Shown one piece after another: positions 6,361-10,737 of a DNA stretch of 10,737 nucleotides. The stretch lies in the NCBI GenBank assembly GCA_003487005.1, contig DNFG01000204.1:5987-16723 (forward strand), written 5' to 3'. Both the position numbers and the translations under genes were made by a program. The notes under the pieces are model-generated. The model made no database searches, was not told the DNA's origin, and saw only the letters and a list, made by a program, of their open reading frames with translations. The DNA is from Bryobacterales bacterium. GTDB taxonomy: Bacteria > Acidobacteriota > Terriglobia > Bryobacterales > Bryobacteraceae. Position 1 is the first letter of the stretch. Each line of letters begins with the position of its first letter.

Positions 6361-7470
6361 TTACTTGCTCACCTGAAATGCTTCCAGACCGCCTGTCTGC
6401 ACAAGTTTCTGCAGTGAGACGGTGATATGGGCCGACTTGGTGTCCCGGCCCTCGCCGACATTCACATTGTGGCCCCAGGGATTCCTGACGGTGACTTTCC
6501 AGTCCGTGCCGTTTCGGGCGAGCGAAACGACGGCGTAGACATGGTCGTCAACGAGTCCATCCTGAGGCACCGGAGCGCCGGTCAGGATCTGCCAGAAATT
6601 GCGGGTATCCTTTTCGGGAACGACCCAGAGCGTCACGCTTTTCTTGAGTGTCAATGAGACGGAGACCCTGGCGCCCAGGACAGCGACGGAACCGGCCAGT
6701 CCGAGTTTTGGGTAGTATTGGTACCTCATTTCGGTGCCGGGACTTCCGGTTATCGCGACCATGGCGTCCGAGGGCCAGCCGCCATTGATGATTTTCTGGT
6801 AACCCTGCCCGAGGCCATCCTGGGGATTGGTGTCGAACATCTTGGCATAGGCGGTCTCGATCACCGTAGGCCAAGTGCGCTCATACTTGCCCGTGTTATC
6901 GACATAGCTTCCGCCGTGGCGCTTGACGTTGTCCTCAAGTTCGGCCTGGGTCACCCAGATGTACTTCACATTGCCCTTCAGGTCATGCAGTTTGACGCGG
7001 AACTTCTGGGACGCGGCGTCGTAGTGGATGGCGTTCTTGATCAGTTGTGGATTCTGCTGCGCCACGGCGCCGAGCGTCGCCACGAAGTAGCAGTCCCCGA
7101 AAGCATCCTGCTTGATATCGTTCGGCGATGGTCCGCCGCCAAGATAAAGGTTCTGGTCGGTGAAATTGGGGGCGGGAGGCTGAGGTCCTGGCCCCGGCTT
7201 GGGGCCTGGCGCAGTCGCCAGGACGACGTTCAGCCGGGCCAGAGTCTGGCCGCCGGCGTCGACGCGCCCGTCTTTTACCAATCCGGTGTTGACGGTCTGG
7301 AACTTGAGGATGGCCCCGATTGTCTTGGGCCCAACCAGCCCATCTTCCTTCAACTTGGGGTCCGCTCCGCCCTTGTTTGGCGGGATTTGGTTGAGGGCTT
7401 TCTGAATTGTCAGAACGTCCCCACTCCGGTTGACCCCGCCTTGCCCCACAGATGCCGATATAGTGATCAC
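6361..7470 (-). CDS. Calpain-like (C2 family) cysteine protease with N-terminal peptidoglycan-binding-like domain
   Basis: 369 aa from GTG 7470. AGGAGG 8 bases upstream selects this start; the in-frame ATG at 7569 would add an Arg-rich tail and run through the promoter and operator region. Residues about 17-83 resemble a peptidoglycan-binding-1 domain (DVLTIQKALNQIPPNKGGAD, EDGLVGPKTIGAILKFQ, KDGRVDAGGQTLARLN). A Pro/Gly-rich linker covers 86-102. The rest is a calpain catalytic core: Cys127 in QDAFGDCYFVATLGAVA, His310 in DDHVYAVVSL and Asn330 in VRNPWGHN, the full Cys-His-Asn triad in canonical order. Calpain-type enzymes cut proteins at limited sites; whether this one needs calcium cannot be told. 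There is no signal peptide, so it either acts inside the cell or is exported by a dedicated system such as T6SS or a contractile injection system, none of which is visible here. The exported protein gene follows after 16 bases. Confidence 0.88.
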   Translation of the reverse strand: MITISASVGQGGVNRSGDVLTIQKALNQIPPNKGGADPKLKEDGLVGPKTIGAILKFQTVNTGLVKDGRVDAGGQTLARLNVVLATAPGPKPGPGPQPPAPNFTDQNLYLGGGPSPNDIKQDAFGDCYFVATLGAVAQQNPQLIKNAIHYDAASQKFRVKLHDLKGNVKYIWVTQAELEDNVKRHGGSYVDNTGKYERTWPTVIETAYAKMFDTNPQDGLGQGYQKIINGGWPSDAMVAITGSPGTEMRYQYYPKLGLAGSVAVLGARVSVSLTLKKSVTLWVVPEKDTRNFWQILTGAPVPQDGLVDDHVYAVVSLARNGTDWKVTVRNPWGHNVNVGEGRDTKSAHITVSLQKLVQTGGLEAFQVSK

Positions 7471-7478
7471 GGCACTGT

Positions 7479-7484
7479 CCTCCT
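7479..7484 (-). promoter_or_regulatory. Shine-Dalgarno AGGAGG fixing the GTG start of the protease
   Basis: On the minus strand AGGAGG is followed by eight bases and then GTG at 7470. It is the best ribosome-binding site in this part of the window and outweighs the upstream ATG at 7569, which has no such site. Confidence 0.8.
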
Positions 7485-7503
7485 GATTTCCAATCGCCGT
7501 GTT

Positions 7504-7519
7504 CAGGTCAGAAGACCTG
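7504..7519 (-). promoter_or_regulatory. Perfect 16-bp palindrome, candidate operator of the protease operon
   Basis: CAGGTC at 7504-7509 and GACCTG at 7514-7519 are perfect inverted arms around 4 bases. The palindrome begins 11 bases downstream of the -10-like box at 7531-7536 and ends 19 bases before the Shine-Dalgarno, so it covers the expected transcription start and early leader. That position suits a repressor site or an mRNA hairpin. No matching regulator gene is recognised in the window. Confidence 0.45.
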
Positions 7520-7530
7520 TGCTGCTGGAA

Positions 7531-7536
7531 ACTATA
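7531..7536 (-). promoter_or_regulatory. Possible -10 box of the protease operon
   Basis: TATAGT on the minus strand matches the TATAAT consensus at 5 of 6 positions and lies about 60 bases upstream of the GTG start. A weak TTGTTG occurs 18 bases further upstream. The -35 match is poor, so activation by another factor or a different promoter is possible. Confidence 0.35.
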
Positions 7537-7578
7537 CCTCAGCCGGGGCCCGCGCAACAAACCCCTCACCGCCCGCCA

Positions 7579-8250
7579 TCAGCCTTGGCGGCGAACCATC
7601 TCCTGGATCCAGATCGGGGCAAATGGCGAAGTGCAACCCTTGGAAACGGGGTAGTCGCGATAGATTCCCAGAGCCTCGCCGATCGCGATGGACCGCTGGC
7701 GGTGTTCGGGGAAGTGGATTCCAATTCCGGCCAGGCAGAAGTTCATCGTCCATTGCGCCGCCGGATCGGCGGACCCCATTTCAGCCTCGATCCGGTCCAG
7801 AAGTGCTGGCAGGTCGAGTCCATCCGGGCTGCGCCCGATGCGCTCGGACGTGAGATCCCATCCAGCCCGGGCGGCCCATGGATCGGGATCGGCCATCCAT
7901 CTCCGGCGCAGGGCCTCCTTGCCGGGATGCTTGCGCACGACATAGGCATTCAGCCAGTCCGCCAGTTGCGCGAACCGCGCCGACCGCACTAACCCATCCA
8001 GATCGTCCTCGGTCAGTTTCGCCGGTTGGAAGCCGAGGATAGCCACGAGGCGAGCATCCAGGTTGCCGGTCGCCCAGAGCGCCAGGCCCAGCGTGTGGTC
8101 TACTTTGAGCGACTTGGCGACTTTTCGGATATCGCCCAGGCGGACGCCGAACTGATCCTCGCCCGCTCCATTCCTTCTGTTCTGGGCGCGGACTCTCTCA
8201 TCGCCCAGCGCCTCGAGTTTCGAAAGAACGTCATGAGGGTTCGCTGCCAT
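7579..8250 (-). CDS. AlkD-like DNA alkylation repair protein (HEAT-like repeats)
   Basis: 223 aa from ATG 8250, the usual length for this family. AlkD-type enzymes are cytoplasmic glycosylases built of HEAT-like helical repeats that excise bulky or cationic alkylated bases such as 3- and 7-methylpurines. Family patterns seen are QNRRNGAGEDQFGVRLGDIR (residues 23-42), LALWATGNLDARLVAIL (56-72), ADWLNAYVV, then RRWMADPDPWAARAGWDLTSER (117-137), which parallels the W..SpnpWlRR segment of AlkD, and a conserved-looking C-terminus with YPVSKGCTSPFAPIWI. Trp and Asp residues suited to cation-pi binding and catalysis are present, though exact equivalence needs alignment. The gene has no clear Shine-Dalgarno and a TATACT box very close upstream. 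It lies 108 bases ahead of the protease gene, which appears to have its own promoter. A DNA-binding scaffold lacking glycosylase activity is the alternative. Confidence 0.9.
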   Translation of the reverse strand: MAANPHDVLSKLEALGDERVRAQNRRNGAGEDQFGVRLGDIRKVAKSLKVDHTLGLALWATGNLDARLVAILGFQPAKLTEDDLDGLVRSARFAQLADWLNAYVVRKHPGKEALRRRWMADPDPWAARAGWDLTSERIGRSPDGLDLPALLDRIEAEMGSADPAAQWTMNFCLAGIGIHFPEHRQRSIAIGEALGIYRDYPVSKGCTSPFAPIWIQEMVRRQG

Positions 8251-8261
8251 GGTTACGAGCT

Positions 8262-8267
8262 AGTATA
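8262..8267 (-). promoter_or_regulatory. Possible -10 box giving a short or leaderless alkD-like mRNA
   Basis: TATACT on the minus strand (5 of 6 to consensus) lies only 11 bases before ATG 8250, and no ribosome-binding site is visible between them. If it is used, the transcript would begin a few bases before the start codon. No -35 box was found at 16-18 bases. Confidence 0.3.
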
Positions 8268-8412
8268 GCCGGACTACCTGCATAGTCGCCCCCACGCCCG
8301 GGATCGATTCTGGTTCTTCCCCCCTCGTCGCCCGAACCGACGATTGAATGGCTGGCGGCTGAACGGTCAGGAGGAGAATCTCCCGCCTGGACTCCGGTGG
8401 AGCGCGGAGGGA

Positions 8413-10242
8413 TCAGCGGGAGCTGTATTTTGTGCCGAGAGTCCTGTCGAGGTTGACGGCGGCCGAGATGAGGCCGAGGTGGGTGAAAGCCTGGGGGAAG
8501 TTGCCGAGGGCTTCGCCGGTGGGTCCGATTTCCTCGGAGTAGAGGCCGAGGTGGTTGGAGTAGGTGAGCATTTTTTCGAAGATGAAGCGAGCCTCATCGA
8601 CACGGCCAGCGCGGGTGAGAGCTTCGACGAGCCAGAAGGTACACATGGAGAAGGTACCTTCTTCGCCGCGGAGTCCGTCGTCGGTGGAGTGGACGCCTTC
8701 GAGTTGGTAGCGGTAGACGAGGGAGTCGGAAACGAGGGTTTCCATAATGCGGTCGAGCGTGCCGAGCATTCTCTTGTCCCTGGGGGAGATGAAGTGGACG
8801 AGGGGCATCATGAGATTGGAGGCATCGAGGGATTTGGATTCGAAGGACTGGACGAAGCTGCCTTTGTCTCGATCCCAACCGCGTTCCATGATGGCTTCGT
8901 AGATGCGGTCGCGTTCGCGCTGGATGCGGTCGCGTTCGAGCGGGAGGCTGCGGGCGTCGGCGATACGGAGGCCGCGATCGAGAGCGACCCAACACTGAAG
9001 TTTGGAGTAGACGAAGTGCTGGCGGCCGCTCCGGACCTCCCAGATACCCTCGTCGGGGAGTTCCCAATTGCGGGAGACCCAGTCGAGCATGCGGCGAAGG
9101 TGGCGCCAGAGCGAATAGCTGACGGGGGTGGAGTATTTGTCGAAGAGGTAGATGGAATCGATGACTTCCCCATAGATATCGAGTTGGAGCTGGTTATAGG
9201 CGCCATTGCCAATGCGGACGGGGGTGGAGTCCCGGTAACCGGACAGGTGAGGGAGAGTTTCCTCGGTGAGCTCATGACGGCCATCGATGCCATACATGAT
9301 GTTGAGGGGGCCGTTGACGTCTTCGACTTCCTTGACGCGGTGTTCCACCCAGTCCATGAAGGCGGCGGCCTCTTCATGGAAGCCGATCCGGAGGAAGGCG
9401 TAGACGGTGAAGGCGGCATCGCGAATCCAGGTGTAGCGGTAGTCCCAATTGCGTTCGCCTCCGATCTCCTCGGGGAGGGAGCAGGTGGGCGCGGCGACGA
9501 TGGCGCCGGTGGGGCGGTAGGTGAGAAGTTTGAGAACAAGGGCGGAGCGGATGATCTTTTCGCGCCAGCGGCCCTGGTAGGTGCAGTGATCGAGCCAGCG
9601 GCGCCAGTAGCGGACGGTTTCGTCGAGGAGCTGATTGCAGTTGATGGGCGCCCGAAGTTCGTGGTCGTCACGGCCCTCGACGTAGCGGAGGGCAAAGGAA
9701 GCGGATTCGCCGGGACCGAGCGTGAATTCGGCAAGGACGCGATCGCCTTCGACGCGGAGGGGGATTTCGCTGAGCAGCGCGACGCGTTCAGGTCCACTGG
9801 AAAAGACGAGGCCGCCGGGGACGGGGGAGAAGGAGTGGGGGCGGCGGGCATAGTCGAAGGCGGGGAGGCATTCGAGGCGGAAGGTGACGGAGCCACGGAC
9901 GGCGCGGACGATGCGGACGATTTCGTGAACCTTCTCGGGGCGTGAGGAGACGCCCTCTTCGTGGACGGGCATGAAATCGACGACTTCGCCAACGCCCTCC
10001 TTGCGGAGGAAGCGGGTGAGGAGGACGTTGGTTTCCGGGAGATACATCTGCCGGTTGGCGCCGGCGTGAACGGGCGCGATTCGGAAAAAGCCACCTTTTT
10101 CGTGATCGAGGATGGCGGCAAATAGGCTGGGGGAGTCGAAGCGGGGGAGGCAGCACCAGTCGATGGAGCCGTCCATGGCGACGAGGGCGACGGAATGGAG
10201 GTCGCCGATAACCCCGCAGGCTTCAATGGGGCGATGGGGCAA
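8413..10242 (-). CDS. Glycoside hydrolase family 15 enzyme (glucoamylase/trehalase type)
   Basis: 609 aa from TTG 10242, chosen because AAAGGA lies 9 bases upstream and the protein then begins [16 protein letters not shown], matching the usual GH15 opening. TTG 10260 would add six residues. The N-terminal beta-sandwich domain contains [20 protein letters not shown]. The (alpha/alpha)6 catalytic domain begins around residue 225 and holds [17 protein letters not shown] (262-278), the proposed general acid Glu402 in PDEGIWEVR, and the proposed base at Glu570/571 in LYSEEIGP. There is no signal peptide, so it probably acts in the cytoplasm on glycogen-derived maltooligosaccharides or trehalose, releasing glucose for a glucokinase. 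Substrate cannot be settled by eye, since GH15 includes glucoamylases, glucodextranases and trehalases. A membrane-protein gene ends 46 bases upstream, so they may share a transcript. Confidence 0.94.
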   Translation of the reverse strand: MPHRPIEACGVIGDLHSVALVAMDGSIDWCCLPRFDSPSLFAAILDHEKGGFFRIAPVHAGANRQMYLPETNVLLTRFLRKEGVGEVVDFMPVHEEGVSSRPEKVHEIVRIVRAVRGSVTFRLECLPAFDYARRPHSFSPVPGGLVFSSGPERVALLSEIPLRVEGDRVLAEFTLGPGESASFALRYVEGRDDHELRAPINCNQLLDETVRYWRRWLDHCTYQGRWREKIIRSALVLKLLTYRPTGAIVAAPTCSLPEEIGGERNWDYRYTWIRDAAFTVYAFLRIGFHEEAAAFMDWVEHRVKEVEDVNGPLNIMYGIDGRHELTEETLPHLSGYRDSTPVRIGNGAYNQLQLDIYGEVIDSIYLFDKYSTPVSYSLWRHLRRMLDWVSRNWELPDEGIWEVRSGRQHFVYSKLQCWVALDRGLRIADARSLPLERDRIQRERDRIYEAIMERGWDRDKGSFVQSFESKSLDASNLMMPLVHFISPRDKRMLGTLDRIMETLVSDSLVYRYQLEGVHSTDDGLRGEEGTFSMCTFWLVEALTRAGRVDEARFIFEKMLTYSNHLGLYSEEIGPTGEALGNFPQAFTHLGLISAAVNLDRTLGTKYSSR

Positions 10243-10251
10243 AGGTGGGAG

Positions 10252-10257
10252 TCCTTT
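10252..10257 (-). promoter_or_regulatory. Shine-Dalgarno AAAGGA selecting TTG 10242 for the GH15 gene
   Basis: AAAGGA on the minus strand is followed by nine bases and a TTG at 10242-10240. The other candidate TTG at 10260 immediately precedes this motif and has no ribosome site of its own. Confidence 0.5.
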
Positions 10258-10288
10258 CAAAGGGGCTTGGCCCTACTGTATCGCAGGA

Positions 10289-10737
10289 TCAGGCGCCAAG
10301 GAGCCAGCGGAACGAATAGGAGACTTGGGGGGTGAGTTGGTAGAGAATCCTGGCGGTGACGGCCAGCAGGGGGAGAGCCCACCAGAACTGGCGCCGCTTC
10401 CAGCCTTCCCAGGCGAGGAGACCAAGCAGGGGGGTGTAGGCGCGTGGGTACGAGTAGGCATCGGCCCAGAAGCCCCGCGCGCTGGCGGCAACGAAAAGGA
10501 CGAGGGAGAGGAGGATGACGAGGGTGGAGAGAGAGTGGACGAAGGACCTGGCGTGAAAGAGAACGATGAGGATGGCCAGGAGAATGCCGAGCCAGCCCGC
10601 GATATCGGCGATGCGGGTAACAGTCCGGACCCAGGGGACCAGATTGGCGTAGTCCAGGGGATTGAGAATCCGGAGGATGATGCCGTAGCCGGGTTCGAGG
10701 AGGGCCCAATGCGGGATGGTCCCGGCGCTGTTCAGTT
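10289..10737 (-). CDS. Multi-pass membrane protein, C-terminal part; N-terminus beyond the right edge
   Basis: The minus frame is open from the right edge to a TGA at 10291-10289, giving 148 residues. Reading on from NSAGTIPHWALLEPGYGI, it has three clear hydrophobic segments: IAGWLGILLAILIVLF, LSTLVILLSLVLFVAAS and a weaker WALPLLAVTARILYQL. A polar, aromatic stretch (GFWADAYSYPRAYTPLLGL) lies between the last two. Codon use is strongly C-ending like GH15. The AYSYPRAYTPLLGLL motif recalls the C-terminal parts of some polytopic glycosyltransferase-like or hypothetical membrane proteins, but too little is present to name a family. The gene ends 46 bases before the GH15 start, on the same strand. 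Confidence 0.75.
   Translation of the reverse strand, partial: LNSAGTIPHWALLEPGYGIILRILNPLDYANLVPWVRTVTRIADIAGWLGILLAILIVLFHARSFVHSLSTLVILLSLVLFVAASARGFWADAYSYPRAYTPLLGLLAWEGWKRRQFWWALPLLAVTARILYQLTPQVSYSFRWLLGA

Noticed and set aside
7471..7569. N-terminal extension of the calpain-like protein to ATG 7569
   Set aside because: The extension (MRGLLRGPRLRYS...) reads through the -10-like box and palindrome and has no ribosome site. GTG 7470 has AGGAGG at ideal spacing.
4515..8327. Shared CCCCCCTCG near both ends of the middle block, considered as a possible attachment-site repeat
   Set aside because: Nine bases of low-complexity sequence are expected by chance in GC-rich DNA, and there is no integrase, tRNA gene or transposase nearby.
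8344..9945. A 533-codon plus-strand open frame opposite the GH15 gene
   Set aside because: The translation is low-complexity Gly/Glu/Val/Ala, and the minus strand carries a full GH15 enzyme with catalytic motifs. The open frame results from C-ending codons on the other strand.
10257..10709. A 150-codon minus-strand open frame beginning with ATG at 10709
   Set aside because: It is Pro/Arg/His-rich. The adjacent frame, open to the window edge, encodes clear transmembrane helices and is the better reading.

Overview
The window is a GC-rich bacterial chromosome segment. Codon choice, short secreted proteins ending their signal peptides in xAQ, and a degenerate von Willebrand A-like secreted protein all resemble Acidobacteriota (Solibacter/Bryobacter-like). 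That assignment is inferred from style; no rRNA or marker gene is present.

Layout. (1) 1-489, minus strand: a secreted TPR-like protein cut by the left edge. (2) 490-710: a divergent intergenic region with two adjacent hairpins and an AT-rich patch. (3) 711-4388, plus strand: a probable three-gene unit of a secreted vWA-like protein, a ROK-family sugar kinase (glucokinase type) and a xylulokinase of the FGGY family. A strong 11-bp hairpin terminator closes it. (4) 4507-8250, minus strand: a more accessory-looking block. It holds a small secreted protein broken by a one-base slip in a G7/C7 tract, a small tail-anchored protein with a VRxD...LRKKLxxYY motif, a signal-peptide protein or lipoprotein, a calpain-like (C2) cysteine protease with an N-terminal peptidoglycan-binding-like domain, and an AlkD-like DNA alkylation repair protein. 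(5) 8413-10737, minus strand: a GH15 glucoamylase/trehalase-type glycosidase preceded by the C-terminal part of a multi-pass membrane protein cut by the right edge.

How the genes fit together. The two sugar kinases bring glucose and xylulose into central metabolism, and the GH15 enzyme would release glucose from alpha-glucans or trehalose, which fits a saprophytic lifestyle. The most unusual element is the pair at 5901-7470. The calpain-like protease and a small exported protein lie 16 bases apart, behind a -10-like box and a perfect 16-bp palindrome. The arrangement resembles a toxin/immunity or protease/inhibitor pair.

Composition also divides the window. In 1-4400 and 8400-10737 the plus strand is strongly G-rich whichever strand is coding: plus genes prefer G-ending codons and minus genes C-ending codons. 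From about 4450 to 8350 this skew largely disappears, which suggests the middle block has a different history. No tRNA, rRNA, CRISPR array, transposase or integrase was seen.
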